64,000 bases of DNA from Platynereis dumerilii (GCA_026936325.1 JAPTHN010000011.1:35560629-35624628), one strand, 5' to 3'. Counted from the stretch's first letter, positions 1 to 12,616 are shown. Notes: generated by a model from the sequence alone, not told the origin. Translations and numbers: made by a program.

Positions 1-319
1 TTACAAGATATCCAATGCAATATTGTTTTAGTCCAAGAACAATTTGAAGTGGATAAATGGCTGCTCAAATGTTCAAATTATTAATTCTGTGGCAAATTGT
101 CCCTGGATCTGCCACATATTCTTATGTTCTGACAGTGCTCAAGGGGCCCTGTTACAAAATAGCAAGCCAGATTATTTTGTTTAACATTGTTTGGTATTGA
201 CTGTTTGTTGTAATAACCTGTCTCGAACCTCAGGTCAGTAGAGTGCACCAATTTATTGTGAATCCACACTTATGGTTGTGGAACCATGGGTTTTCTGCAA
301 CATCAGAGTAATCAGCATG

Positions 320-487
320 ATACTATAACAAAACAACCCAAGTCAGGGTCACTGAGTAACAATATCACGAGCTGTTGTGTGAATTAATATCACTCGAGCC
401 CGCAGGGCGAGAGTGATATTAATTCACACAACAGCTCGTGATATTGTACGAAGTGCCCTGATGCGTGGTTGTTTTGTTTTTATCACC
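320..487. repeat. Near-perfect palindrome (hairpin element)
   Basis: Positions 361-395 are an exact 35-base reverse complement of 411-445. The loop (396-410) can itself pair, gccc with gggc. Weaker pairing continues outward to about 323 and 485. This has the form of a short fold-back miniature element. No target duplication was confirmed. It shares a GC-rich loop of gccc/gggc type with the palindromes at 4652 and 46317, although the stem sequences differ. Confidence 0.85.
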
Positions 488-1534
488 TTGTTTTACCTCA
501 AATTTTCAGTTATAAAGAGAGACTATTTTCTGTCATTACAAAATTGTGACGTCACCATGGAGCAACACTGGACATGACATCACAATCCCATTATTCTGGC
601 CCTTGTTTGGTTTGTGACATCATCAGGCTGCTGAAATGCTGCTGATGTCAAAACCATTGTTAAAAAATATCGCCCTTGAAAGGTGGTATTTTTTACAATA
701 TCATAGGCCCTGATATTCACAGCCAACCAGGTGATACTATTGCCATTAGCCTTACCTTGCCCCTAACCAAGGTTTTTCTAGCTGCGGATCATCATTTGGT
801 GTCACTTAGAAGAGACCAGCAAACAAAGAACATGTCTTGATGGCTGATTTCAGAGTTATTGTGATTTTTTTTTTATTCCGAAGTTCTGACCAATGTATAC
901 TGATTTTTAAAGCATTATTATGTACCTGTGTGAATAACATACAATTACGTATCTTGACTCTGGAAGATGTGATAAAGAATTTACAACAAACAGCTGAGCT
1001 CCATGATCAGGTTAGAGAATGTACGTATATATCGGTGTGTTAGTCATCTGCCCGTTTGTAATAAAATGTTTTTCTATATTTTCAAGTCAAATCCTTACTT
1101 TTTACGTCAGACATATGAAAGACCTAAAGCAACCTCGTCACGCAATGCAGTGATTACATTCCCATCAGCCAATGGGCTGGACGTCGTCTGAACTTTAATT
1201 CTAAGCACCGATCAATGACAACCACATCCCCAGTCACGAGCAAAAGGTCACATGACTCCCTTTGAATTTGACTTTTATGCTCAGTGTAACCGCTAACAGT
1301 TTTCTTGGTTTAGCACTTGCACTCACAGTAAATGTGACAGTAATCTTAAAATGTACATTCAGCTTGTACAGTTACGTTTTGTCAGAGGGAATTCCGCCAC
1401 ATATCTTGAATATCCTTTTTTAAAAGTGGAAGTCTTACTCATCATTATATGATTGTGCATTGGCAAACTTGCTTGAAAGACAAAAGATATCAGTTTAGAG
1501 TACGCAAAGCTTTTAAGCAATTAGATGACATGCA
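488..1534. other. Stretch with no recognised gene
   Basis: Only short open frames of about 60 codons occur here, with no recognisable protein motif. A short inverted pair near 660-710 (aaatatcgccctt and ggtattttttacaatat) may be debris of another small element. Nothing else can be supported. Confidence 0.5.
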
Positions 1535-1542
1535 GTCTCACA

Positions 1543-1771
1543 CATAGGCGTACGGGACGCGCGATTTTTGGGGGGGCGAGCGACATTTGCCCGAATTTCA
1601 AGATCTAGATTTAATACCATTAAAAATAAAATTGCCTGGAAATCATTAATTTTCAATAGCTTTTATTTAATCATCTGCCCGAATTTTTAAGTGTTTTTGC
1701 CCGAATCTTACTGTTTCTCAAAATTTTGGGGGGCGATCGCCCCCCCTGCCACCCCCTCCCATACGCCTATG
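1543..1771 (+). mobile_element. hAT-like miniature element, complete
   Basis: The ends are inverted repeats: cataggcgtacggg at the left and the complement of that sequence (cccatacgcctatg) at the right. The flanks carry an exact 8-bp duplication, gtctcaca, at 1535-1542 and 1772-1779. A 229-bp body, short inverted ends and 8-bp duplications fit a non-autonomous hAT-type element. It has no coding capacity. A truncated copy in the opposite orientation is at 6290-6476. Confidence 0.8.
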
Positions 1772-3609
1772 GTCTCACATTCCAACAAAGCTTTTGCAGG
1801 GTGTTGCAAACTCTTCGTTTAATTTCAGAAGACAATGTCTTTAAAAGTACCAAATTTTATTTATTGCTATAAAATAACAGACAGGGTACTAAAGGAAAAA
1901 TAACTAAAACAGTGTAGGGGAGATTGGGGTACAGCGATAATTTTTTTCAGGTGCTCCAAAATGTTGGCAGTTACCAGTAAAATAAGTTCAGGCCCACATT
2001 ACAGATAATGAAGTTGGGTATATTGTACAGTGGTTTCGTGTTCCTAACTTTTACAGGTTTGTTGAAACTTTTAGTTTCATCCATGCTCGTCAAGTGTCTC
2101 ACTGTGCCCCTTTAGACCTGTTCAAAAAATACTTTTTATTTTATTTTGATGAGGATTGCAGTGATTCCCATTCTCCAAGCTGTAGAATGACCAAATATGA
2201 CATTTTTTTCAATTTTGGACTTTGGGAATGCCTGCCTCATGAGCCATGAAGTTTTAATGCTTAATTTAGTCAAAAACGCCTAAAATATTAGAGGGGGGTG
2301 TCATATTTTGCCTCACAGCTTCATCAGTCTTAACTGTGGAGCAACATGGGTAGTATCATATGAAAGCTGGTGAAATTGTCTTTCATTGGACACCAATATC
2401 TTGGTATTTTAGATGACTTCAGTTGTCTCCAAAGCAGAAATGTGTAAATTTCAGTGTAAATTCTGACGTTGGGCACTACATTTTGCCTGATATGCTCATT
2501 AAAAATGACCATCAGACAGCAGCAGTGGTACCATATGAAAGCCTGAAAAATTGTCTTCAAAATGACACCTTTTTAGAATTATTTTGACTATTCTTGTTGT
2601 CTTTAAAAGTCTTATTTGTTAATTTAAATGAGTTAACTGTCTGTTCAAATTTATCGACATGGTGTGTTGATAAGAAAACTATCTAAATTTGGTACCTTAT
2701 TGAATTATTTTATAGATTTGTTTTCATTTGCAATTTTCAGCAAATTTAATTTACCATTCATATTTAGCAAATTTAATTTACCATGTCTTAAATGTCTTTC
2801 TATCGAGAAAATCCATTGCTGAATGCGGGGAGAAGATAAATCGAAATTAGTGGCAAAGTTGATAATGTGATTCACAATCACAACAGTCAGTGTATCCTTG
2901 TCACATTTTTGTAGCCAAGTATACTGCTTATGTCAGAAAACACATAAAAAAACCTGACATTTTGAATCACAATATGCTTGAGTTGTCAGTATCATTCGTA
3001 ATCATAATCTAAAACCACATTTAAGTGAACTTCTGCTGTCGATGAATGAATAATGACATGAGCATCCACAGATCAATGTTATGTTCTTTTACCCTTAGTT
3101 TAAAAAGTAATTATGGACATCTGATAAAGGACCAGAAAAGGATAATGGGAGATAAGACTACATCTGATGTAAAATTATAAGCTGTTTTTTTAATTAGTAG
3201 AAAACAATTGTTGGCCACTAGTAAAAAATTAGAAACATTAAAACATCAGGTGTGACATAGTCACGATAGTGTGACAAAATGAAGCTGCAGCACAGGCAAC
3301 CTGTGGGAGGCAGCAAATTTACTTGATGAAGGTTTGAACTGTTGACAGAAAACTGGTTTGTCTGTTTCACTCCAGCCATACTGGTTGTTAACAATGATAA
3401 AAATTATAATCGCGGTACGCACTGTTGACTCGATTTGACTCTATCCAACTTGGCACAATGAAGTGAAAAAAAAAACCAGAATAATAAATATGGATAACAA
3501 TTATTATAATTGCAAGAACTTGTCAAGGCTGAAACTGTGAAACAAGCAATTCCACAAAATGGTTTGATTCTAATCAATGTTAAGTCTTTGACAGCCGAAA
3601 TTTCTTTGC

Positions 3610-4470
3610 TTAAGAATGTTCCTTCTTGTCTGAGAGCCTGAAGTTTATATCAGATCAAAGGTTGATGACTAAAGGTGTCCAACTGGCAATGGTATGGTGC
3701 TAAGCAGATTCCAGTAGAATCTATTTTTAGGAGGGACATTAAAATGTCGTTTGTTTATATCTGGTTAAGCCAAGACCCCTCTAATGGCCAGTTTCCTAAT
3801 CTGGCAGGCAGGGTCTGGTACTTGAAGCCCCATTCAATACTTCGCACCCCTCTTTGGAATGCATACATGTTGAGATGCATAATCTTTATCAGAAAACCCT
3901 CCCTTATAAAAAATACCAATGAAGACACAAGGATAGTCTAATTTCCAAACAAATTAATAAAAAGTTTATATATATATGTAAATGACAATAGATGTAATAA
4001 TGTAATATTTATTACTTCAATAGCCCACAGTTTGCTTATCGTTCATGCCAACAACAAGATTTTGTATGTAAGGCCATCTTTATCATCATGTACTTATAAA
4101 TGAATAATCAAATTCAGATATTTACAGCTTATATTTCAAAATTTATATTTCAAAACTCATTTATAAAATAAGGGTTATAATATCTTCATTTGCTGTTATT
4201 ATCCTGGAGAAAAATGTACCAAATGCTGCTATCAACATCTGGATAAGGATCTGACAAGCAGCTGTAAACATGTCATTAAATTGCCCTCTGTGGTTGGGCC
4301 AACCATGCATCCCAGAGATGGCCATGTGGGGGTAAAATGTGAGGGTAAAAATAGATTGTACTGGAATCTGTGTGTCACACAGGGTATTGCTGGAGTTGGA
4401 CACCTTTAGTCATCAACCTTTGATCAGATATATACCTCAGCCGAGAGCAACTTGGAAAGAACATGACAAG
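3610..4470. mobile_element. Nested inverted-repeat element
   Basis: The segment around 3647-3735 (tgatcaaaggttgatgac-like core, then aaaggtgtccaact) recurs in reverse complement at about 4347-4434. Weaker matching continues about 40 bp outward. It lies between the arms of the larger fold-back structure, so it is either a later insertion or the remains of its core. No coding signal was seen and the borders are approximate. Confidence 0.55.
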
Positions 4471-4651
4471 TACAATATCAGAGGCAGACTTGCTTAATGT
4501 CTGTTGCATTGACAAAACATTTTGCTAAATTTACTCTCAGCTACCTTGAACAAGTTGTTGTATACATATATCCATGAGACTTTGTTACCCTGCCATGACT
4601 TTCTTAATTAATATTTCCGTTGCTTGTATTAGGCCCTCATGTTCAATATAA

Positions 4652-4764
4652 GTATAGTTTATTCACCATGGGATAGGGAATATGTGATTCATCAACCAAG
4701 GGCTTTTGCCTGGTGTGTGATAAACACATATTCTCGATCTCATGGTGAATAACCAGCCTATACC
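4652..4764. repeat. Palindromic hairpin element
   Basis: The left arm (gtttattcaccatgggat, then aatatgtg) pairs with the right arm (cacatatt, then catggtgaataaccag) around a loop containing aagggcttttgcc. The same family occurs at 46317-46413, with accatgg/accacggg arms and an aatatgtg core. It is a short dispersed hairpin repeat. Confidence 0.7.
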
Positions 4765-6289
4765 ATGAGACAAACACTGAAACGGTAAAAACCGAGACGA
4801 TAAGTGGACTACATAGAGTATGGGATTCATTGCATTGAAATAGAGGCTTGCGTTTGGCTGATAGAGGTGTCGGATGATGTAATTATGTTTGTCAGAGTAT
4901 TAGCAATTGTACGTAATGCCAAGCTATGGGTGATTTAACATTATACTGTGTACTGCTGTCAATATTAGGCCTATGTTAAATCTTTTGAGTTGTAAACCAC
5001 AAACGTGATTCGGGTGATATAGTCATTATTTATTTTGCAACACAAGAATGATACTTCTTTGACATGGTAAATTTAATGTGTTAAATGTTCTAATTCTATG
5101 AAGGCAACACAATATGACAAAAATGTTCTGATCAATGCACTAAAGCAATAAATTGAAACAGACAGACAGCTGCTTGAAATTGAGATACTAGGGCTTCATT
5201 GCTTCAGTGATAACAATATTGATGTAAATAACATAAATATAATGTCAATTTAAAGACAATTTTACAGGCTTTCATATGGTACCACTCATGATGTCTGATA
5301 GTTATTTTTAATGAGCATATCAGGCAAAATGTAGTGCCCAACGTCAGAATTTACACTGAAATTTACACATTTCTGCTTTGGAGACAACTGAAGTCATCTA
5401 AAATACCAAGATATTGGTGTCCAATGAAAGACAATTTCACCAGCTTTCATATGACGCTACCCATGTTGCTCTACAGTTAAGACTGGTGGAGATATGAGGC
5501 AAACTATGACACCCCCCTCTAATATTTTAGGCGTTTTGACTAAATTAAACGTATAAACTTCACGGCTTATGAGGCAGGCATTCCCAAAGTCCAAAATTGA
5601 AAAAAATGTCATATTTGGTCATTCTACAGCTGGAGAATGGGAATCACTGCAATCCTCATCAAAATAAAATAAAAAGTATTTTTTGAACAGGTCTAGTGCG
5701 CCTTGGCTCACTAGAATCAGAGGTTTTCGGCAAGCATTTTGTTCTTATTGTGAATTGTGAGCTGTACATTAAACTCAGGTCGTTTCTAGTGTATTTTGTG
5801 ATGTCTCACTGTGCCCCGCCTGTTGACCAGACGCCTGCATTGTAGATAAACATATCACTACAGTAAAACAAATAACCAAAGTTTGAATCCTTGGCGATTG
5901 ATTTGCATTATCCCATTTATCTTGGGAATGGTAACAAAAAGTCATTTGGCAAAATTATTTACTTTTTTCAGGCTAAAAACCATATTTTTGTAATTCCACT
6001 GAGGGTACAGTATGCCCTACACGCATTCAGGATATAAGACAGTCTGTCACTTACTAACTTTTGGTACTACGCAAAAGAGGATTGTTCTGTAAACAATACC
6101 AGTTATAGACATTACGGGTTTTGTCTCACTGTGCCTGTCGTCTCACTAAGCCCCACTCTTCCATACACACTGTGGCAAAACAAGATGAGGGTAACTGAGT
6201 GTAATGAGGTGTCAAAGGACTCAGTTCCATAAATAACTTAAGTGTGATGGTTGTTTGCGCATCTCTGACTGCAGTCACCTCCCAAAAGT

Positions 6290-6476
6290 TTGGAAACAGT
6301 AAGATTCGGGCAAAAAGGCAAAACAATTTGGGCAGATTATTAAATAAAAAACTGCGGAAAATTAATGATTTCCAGGCAATTTAATATGAAATGTTATTAA
6401 ATCTAGCTCTTGAAATTCAGGTAAATGTCGCTCCCCCCCCCCAAAATCGTGCACGCCGTATGCCTAGTCGCCTATG
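6290..6476 (-). mobile_element. Truncated copy of the 1543 hAT-like miniature element
   Basis: Read on the minus strand, this follows the 1543-1771 element from its cataggcg end through the 'gcccgaatttcaagagctagattt' region to 'gcccgaatcttactgtttc', then stops. The last 40-50 bases of the full copy are missing. The cataggcg end is itself slightly altered. Confidence 0.7.
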
Positions 6477-7439
6477 TTTGACTAAGTTTATCACATCGGG
6501 GTATAGCCACTCTAATGATTTTCATGTGAAAGCATGAAGAAAATGATGAAAAAGGCCATACGATTAATTTCAATTAGAGCCTCCTACCTTGATAAAATTT
6601 TGTTGTTTGAGAAGTCAAGTCAGAGTTTTTCATGCATACTGACATTCCAGTGCAACAATGCAACTTTTGAAACAGGTCCCCAAACAAGCTTCACAAAAGC
6701 TGGCGAAAGAAAATACAATTTCCTTGGATAGTCAAGGCTTTCTAGCCCTCTTCGCAAACAATATTGTTTAAACAATTACATGTTTTTTTACCTGTTTCAG
6801 TAGTATGCTTTGGTCTGCTAATTTCATAATAAGCATCTTATTCTGCACATACTATTTAACAACTGAAATGAAACAAGAATTTAAATGCGTTCACTGTCAA
6901 ACAGCTTTGACGAAATTTGCTTTACAATGTATGAATACTAAAAAAGTGTCTCTTCTATGTAAGACCGTCATTTCTACAGTTAGAATTAATGTATTTTTCT
7001 GGTTTTGATGACTCACACTATAAACTTGATGCAGGTGGTTTTGCAGTGAAACACAAATGGGTGTCAAGCCCAGAATGTTTTGGATATTATGAGATAGGTA
7101 AATAATTGATAAGGAAACAAGACAAATTTCTGCTGGGAATTGTGGCATACTACGAAACATTTCCTCAAGGAGTCCTTATTCTTTCCATTGTTTCCCATTT
7201 TATGTGGAAACTAGCCATAAATCTAGAGGCACAAGATCTTTATTTGCCTCATAGACATGATTCAGAAATAATAAAACAGTATGATACACTAATCTCTGAG
7301 ATGTTTTAGGGGAAGACAAAATCCAAAATATATATAAAACAAATCTCCTATTAACAATTCATAATGCATACTCTGATTTGGACACAAAGGTATCAAATCT
7401 CAAAAGAGTTAAGAAACTTAAGATTGCACAACACCATGC
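6477..7439. other. Stretch with no recognised gene
   Basis: Small overlapping open frames of 60-90 codons occur on both strands. They have no protein motif, no coding-like continuity and no partner exon. Nothing can be assigned. Confidence 0.45.
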
Positions 7440-7800
7440 ATGTTATATGTCCCACTCGCTAGGATGTCACTTCTAATGAAAGAAGTGGCACACATTTCTT
7501 TGAATTGTCATGACAAGGTACGCATAAAATATGTGTGCAGCTAACCACCGAAAAAGCATCAACATTAAATTTTCATGGTGTTAAAGTGTTCTCAACAACC
7601 TCAGGGAGTAATTCTGTCTTCTTGTTTTGTGTCATTTGAAGTTACACAATGCACATCCAAAACTAGGTATGTGTATTTTTCTAGGAAGACTTTTTTAACA
7701 ATGACTCGAGGGGATAGCTGGAGAAAGCATTTTGTTTTATTAAAATGTTTTTTTTTACGTTGACTTGTAGTTCTACCTTTCACATTTATATGACATTATA
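7440..7800 (+). repeat. Dispersed unit, segment a
   Basis: This is a diverged copy of a segment found again at about 19400-19645, 24700-25090, 26190-26620 and 27300-27660. Shared landmarks are 'ccacacatttctttgaattgtcatgacaaga', then 'gtgtgcaactat', then 'attaaattttcatggt' and 'agggagtaattc'. The copies stay in the same internal order but are interrupted by different insertions. There is no coding evidence. Confidence 0.65.
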
Positions 7801-8119
7801 TCATGAGACAGGCGCACATCTTGCAGTAATACACTGTATGTCAATCAACATCAATTGTAAAACATTTATTTCGTATCAGTCAGTTTGCGCAAATATTCCT
7901 TTTATCGGTTAGTGAAATGAACAAGCATGATTTACCATCACCAGCCCAGTCGATCACACCATTAAACAGGTATACCAGACTACACAGCTGAACATCCAAA
8001 AAGCAACAATTTTATTTTGTAGTGATCTTTGGCAAAACCTGCATTTTCAATATTTGGCATTTTAAAAATATTATCAAGCGGTCACAACATCTATCAGTTC
8101 CTTCTTATATATTTAATGA

Positions 8120-8496
8120 TAGGTTTGGACAACGTTTGCCAAGTTCGATACGATACGAACCGTCGATACGTTTTTTTCGTTTTGGTTCGTATCGTGATCC
8201 GCAAATTCAGCCCGATCCGCAATTTAGTGCATTTTTCGGCAAAATCCGCAAGACAAACCATATTTTTGGTACGGAATTCAGTGGGTTGCAACCTGGGCGA
8301 AGATCTGTTAATGTTTTTTTCGCGATTTTTCGCATTTCTTTGCTTAATAAAGTCGTTTTTTACTGTTTTACATGGAAATTAAGCATGTGGAGGGTAGAAT
8401 TGGATCGAACCGAAACTTTATTTCATCGATTTCGGTTATCAAAATGGCGGAAAAAACCGGTGCGGTCGATATACCGTAAAAAGGTGTCCATCCCTA
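8120..8496. mobile_element. hAT-like miniature element, complete
   Basis: The 377-bp element begins taggtttggacaac and ends ggtgtccatcccta, an inverted repeat with 11 of 14 positions matching. It is flanked by the exact 8-bp duplication tttaatga (8112-8119 and 8497-8504). The overlapping open frames of 159 and 117 codons fall entirely or mostly inside the element and do not resemble a transposase. A 5'-shortened relative is at 22364-22674. Confidence 0.85.
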
Positions 8497-8894
8497 TTTA
8501 ATGACTTTCAGATATGTCAGCGATGTGTCCGAATATCACAATTTAAGAATAATGACAACTCTTCCAAAGTCTGCTGATATTTTTTCCAAGAATTTACTTT
8601 TCAATTATTTAATAGCAAAATATGTCTCAGGCATCAATATTTAGCATATAATAGGTAACGGCTTTTTAAATAAAGAAATTCTGTCAATGCCATGTTTGTA
8701 ATTTCTCGCGATGAAATTGTTTTATTAAACATTTTTGCTGATGTCATGTGCATTGTTGACTTCAGACAATGTAGCTATTGCTATAATAAACTTGACTTTC
8801 ATGTTTGGTTTATGTTGCATACCACTGGGAGTACGCTGCAAACTATTTATTGTAGATTCAAGTGGGTGCTGTGACTTAACTATTTCTGAAAGTA

Positions 8895-9175
8895 TTTGGA
8901 ATGACCAGTTGTCGTGAAATGAGGCTGGACAGAGTCCTTTATCTATCAGATGTTTGCATGTTTTTCTAGCTTTAGTGTAGGTTTCTTCTGTGCTACGTGT
9001 GCAGCTTTCTTCTGGGTTCTGTGGTTTTCCCCGACATCAAAGACATTCTCTTAAGACACTGCAGCCACCGGCTAGCTGTTGCTTTTGATTGAGCGATAAA
9101 CAATGGATTAGAGGTTGGTCGTCATGTGTTGCTCAGAGATAGGTTTCATGTGCACCAAGAAACACAGACATAGTG
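8895..9175 (+). repeat. Dispersed unit, segment RA (copy 1)
   Basis: This copy contains the shared string set 'cctttatctatcagatgtttgcatg', 'tgggttctgtggtttt', 'acatcaaagacat' and 'ggattagaggttggtc'. Five more copies lie at about 22055, 28845, 44430, 55400 and 60005. From memory, the phrase order (tttgcatgtt, gggtttcc, ggttctgtggtttcc, acatcaaagacatg) resembles an old motif seen in repeats of many deuterostome genomes; this was not checked. No coding function is supported. Confidence 0.6.
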
Positions 9176-10059
9176 TAGGTCAATTAGGAGCCCCATGCAT
9201 ATGGTAGTTAATGCTCCTCCAAGTATTGCTTATGTACCACTTTAAAAATTAATAGTATTATATATATTATTACTGTTGAATATGAAATATGTACCCCTGG
9301 TTCCAGCTAACCGCTGCTCACGGGGGTTTTACAATGGCATCAAGTAATACTTTTATAAGAGCTTTCACATCAATTATGTTGATTGTCAAAGCGCCCTTGG
9401 CTCTCCTTCTCAGCTCCTTATAGGAGTATTCAGCAACGAACACATACAATGTAACATATTATAATCTGTGCGGTCTGCACTACAGTGATCATCAACATCA
9501 TCGCGAACACTCGTTTTTGCTGATATCTCAGCAACCAGCAGCCCTATGAACAAAATTCCTTCACTTACATGCTTCTGCTGGCCGTTTATAAGTTCCTATC
9601 ACACTTTTGAGACGTTTCCCCAATGTTTTTCGTTTTTTGGAAATTATGGAAAATTTCATCTGTTTTCAGTCCATTTCACTCGTGACGTAACCAAAGACTT
9701 AGTTGTGCGTAGCTATGACATCACCACAAGTAGACAGTGACGCCACCACCATTAAATTTTAGTTCACAGTTCACGAGTGACTTGATGACGACTGTAGTGT
9801 TTTTTCCAAAATAGTTTTAGTTGGACGCTGAGTTTGACGTTTAGAAGGTGGCTTACTTAACTTCGACCTCATGCACTTCTTGAAGTTTATATTTAAGTGA
9901 TGATGACTGCGTAATATTATCATAAAAATGAATGTCTTGTTTATGACTTTTTACAGTGCATTTTGGCACTGTTTAGCTGGGTGTTAACAGGCAAAACTGA
10001 TAGTTAACAACCAGCTTTTCACAGCTTCCAATTATCTTTGTAAGGTCTTAAAATACGTG
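9176..10059. other. Stretch with no recognised gene
   Basis: AT-rich sequence with no recognisable open frame. A few short duplicated phrases occur (for example gacgtaacc and gtgacgcc around 9685-9735), but nothing can be assigned. Confidence 0.4.
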
Positions 10060-10560
10060 TGAGTACTTTTATATTTTTGGCTTCAGGAGGGAATATAGAT
10101 ACCAGAAATGACTAGATTTTGCCTTCAAAATGTTTCATTGATGCGTGAACAGATGAAGCAATGGTCATCATCATCATTGGACTGGTGTACATGCACACTA
10201 CTTTCGGAGAGAATGTATACATTTACAGGCAATTTATTTTGCAATAAAATAAATGCAGTAGCTTATACACCCAGTCCGACAGAGACTATGTATAACTGGA
10301 ATGACCGCATGGCTCATTGCCCATTGTGTATTGTTAAAGCGTTGGTTTTTTCGCGCAACTGCCTGGTATCAAAAGACCATTAATCTTTGTTATTACCCTG
10401 TATATCATATGGCATGACCACAGCTTACAGGATCGATGATGTAGAAGTGGAAGCATACATTTGCATACACAAGCCTAATCATTTTAGATCTGCACCAGCG
10501 ACTGATACAGCTGCTCGTTGACTAGTGCTCACAGAGCAGAGGAGTTGTTATATATAAATA
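10060..10560 (+). repeat. Dispersed unit, segment c (copy 1)
   Basis: Shares 'ggaatgaccgcatggctcattgcc', 'gcctggtatcaaaagaccatt' and 'gcatacacaagcctaatcat' with copies near 22680, 25270, 26800 and 29280. The 91-codon frame at 10108-10383 lies inside this repeat. It is not conserved as a frame in the other copies, so it is treated as chance. Confidence 0.6.
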
Positions 10561-10759
10561 ATTATGAATTACAACATGGATTGTTTTATATTTCCCTAAT
10601 ATTTTTCCCTGCCAGCACATATTGTCCCAAAGGCCAAAATATGGTTTGAGAGGGACAATATGAGGTTCAGAGCAAATAGATTCTAACCAAACAAAAATGT
10701 CATAAAATGCGCATAAACTCGGTTTATATGCACTTTTACGTGAGTGTGAAGTACTTTGT

Positions 10760-10935
10760 ATGTCGAGGGGGGGGGGGGAATTCTAAAAATATGCATGACA
10801 CTCAATATAAGGGGGGGTACTAAAAATCTGTATGAAACTCAAGGGGGGTATCGAATTTTGATGGGCAGTTCCACATGTTGTCAAAAATTAGTACCCCCCC
10901 TTCCTTGAGACATATATGTGCAAAGTCAGTACCGC
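10760..10935. repeat. G-run / C-run remnant with inverted halves
   Basis: Runs of G (about 10767 and 10812) are followed by a C-rich complement (agtacccccccttccttgag, about 10891-10910). They are separated by related phrases 'tactaaaaat' and 'aaaaattagtac'. This looks like decayed inverted ends of a miniature element. No duplication was identified. Confidence 0.4.
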
Positions 10936-11346
10936 CTCAGGCCAAACTGCCACCCCCCAGTCATAAATTCTGAACGGTCCCTTATGACAGGAAAATATTT
11001 GTGATATATCTGCTAAAATCAGTGATATGCGAAATTGGCCTAAGGCAGACCGAAAATTTAGGCCATTTGTGAGCAATAATAAATCAGGTTTTCAAAATTT
11101 TGCTTTAGGCCGATAATGTGTTATTTGAAAATCCAGTAAAGCTCAGAAAAATATGTTGTTGGTAATCCCATGTCGACAGTTACTTTTGGAAAATAGAGGG
11201 TCATTTGCCCCCCCCCCCCCAGAGAAAAACCCTAGCAACGCCACTGCACTCAATGCAACATCTTTTTGAGGAAATATGAGTTATTGTCCCTCCAGAGTTG
11301 CACCCATTTGGTGTTATTGGGACTGGTCATGGAATAACAACCATTA

Positions 11347-11508
11347 CAGATGATTTCATATTTGTAGACACAGAGACAGACTGTGAATTTTTCTCTAAGA
11401 CATGTATTTTAGATCACAGGGAAAAGTAACATCATTTTCCCCTATAGAATACATGTCCTGGAAAAAAATCACATTCAGACTTAGTGTCTACAAATATAAA
11501 ATCATCTG
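11347..11508. mobile_element. TA-target fold-back miniature element (family M1), copy 1
   Basis: The ends cagatgatttcatatttg and caaatataaaatcatctg are inverted repeats. The pairing runs on through gtagacac/gtgtctac and gacatgta/tacatgtc almost to the centre. TA dinucleotides flank both ends (11345-11346 and 11509-11510). The size is 162 bp with no coding capacity. Related copies are at 58176-58352 and 62955-63132. Confidence 0.8.
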
Positions 11509-11559
11509 TAACAGATATAGGTGGTGTTTGAATAAATTCACCAAAACGTTACCCATGAT

Positions 11560-11883
11560 AATTATTTGACAAATGATAATTCATTCGAATATTGCAATGA
11601 CACAAACAATGTTATTTTTGACAAGTGCAGCTAATCAATGAAGAAGTCACTTTTACATATTAACTAAATTTTTTTCTGAAAGTTTTGTGATGGTTTTATC
11701 TTCAACCTGTCAAGAATTTCCCAAGAAACTTTATAGTATATTTTCTTTGAAATTGTCTTTCTCACGTTTCTTGCACTTCAGCAAATGTGAGAGTATGACA
11801 TTGTGATAAATAATAATACATGTACATGTGTTCTGAAGTTCTGAAATGACAGCCATATAATATTACACCAAACAAATACATTA
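11560..11883 (+). repeat. Dispersed unit, segment e, left of a miniature element
   Basis: Similar to 41840-42060: 'gacaccaacaatgtta', 'agttttgtgatggttt/tttgtgctggttt' and 'atattttctttgaa.ttgtctttctcac'. After the miniature element at 11884-12616 the similarity resumes with a region matching 47640-47890. The surrounding sequence therefore belongs to the same duplicated segment found in the right half of the window. Confidence 0.55.
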
Positions 11884-12616
11884 CAGCTCTAGCAATTGCT
11901 CTGAAGAAATCATCTTTTTTCTTAGTGTGGACCTATGATGTCATAGCATGAGACTCCATTGGAACCTATACAACTTTGGTGCTAGCTACGATGTCATAGG
12001 TGTATCTGGCCAATAGCATTTCGTGTGAACAACTTCATCATAGCCTCGCAATTATGTCATGGCCAGATTAGCCAATAATACCACTGCAAAACTCAGGTGT
12101 TAAGTTGGGGAAGGGGGTTGTTTATTGATGACACTTAAAGTACCTGAAATTCAACCAAGGATGCTTAATAGGATAATTTGCAATTAATCACAGTTGTTTA
12201 CAAGCATGCTTTTGGACTCAATTGGATTTTATATGGAGCTGTCAAGTTCAAGAATTGTGTGTGCTATTTGCAGTTTTGTTGGCTGTCTCTTTCAGTGTAA
12301 AACAGACAACTACTTTAATCCTGTATTTCATCGTTGGTTACCACAGTACCTGGTATTAATATGCAAACATAAGGACAATTGACAGCTTTTTAGTTCCCCC
12401 TCCCCAGGTGTCCATTCTAGCAATGATGTAACTGCAAGGCTATGATGAAACTGTTCACAACGAATGCTATTGGCCGGTTTGACCTGTGGCATCATTGGTA
12501 GCACAAATTTTGCATATCCTCCAGTGCTGAGCAATGGAGCATTCACCTATGACATCATAGGTCCACTCTGGCACTGAAAAAAAAAACCGATTTCTTCAGA
12601 TCAATTGCTAGAGCTG
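11884..12616. mobile_element. TA-target fold-back element with 240-bp inverted arms
   Basis: It begins cagctctagcaattgctct and ends with the complement; the arms run from about 11884-12130 and 12370-12616. Shared inner phrases include 'ctatgatgtcata', 'ggccaatagcatt' and 'catcatagcct'. TA flanks both ends (11882-11883, 12617-12618). The related unoccupied site near 47650 reads 'attaattatgc', which is what precise insertion at one TA predicts. No transposase is encoded. Confidence 0.75.

Larger units (their letters stand above)
1912..6173. mobile_element. Composite fold-back element with 455-bp inverted arms
   Basis: Positions 2113-2568 are repeated in reverse complement at 5242-5695 with high similarity, including matching runs around tttcatatg and gaggcaggcattccc. 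Outside the arms, the phrase 'ctcactgtgcccc' occurs at both sides. The outer borders at about 1912 and 6173 (cagtgt...tggggy) are only partly alike, so the limits are approximate. The 76-codon frame in the left arm on the minus strand has no recognisable domain. No transposase was found in the 2.7-kb centre, which contains further inverted repeats. Confidence 0.55.

Noticed and set aside
8022-8501. A 159-codon gene
   Set aside because: The frame falls almost entirely in a miniature element with inverted ends and an 8-bp duplication; the related copy at 22364 does not keep it.
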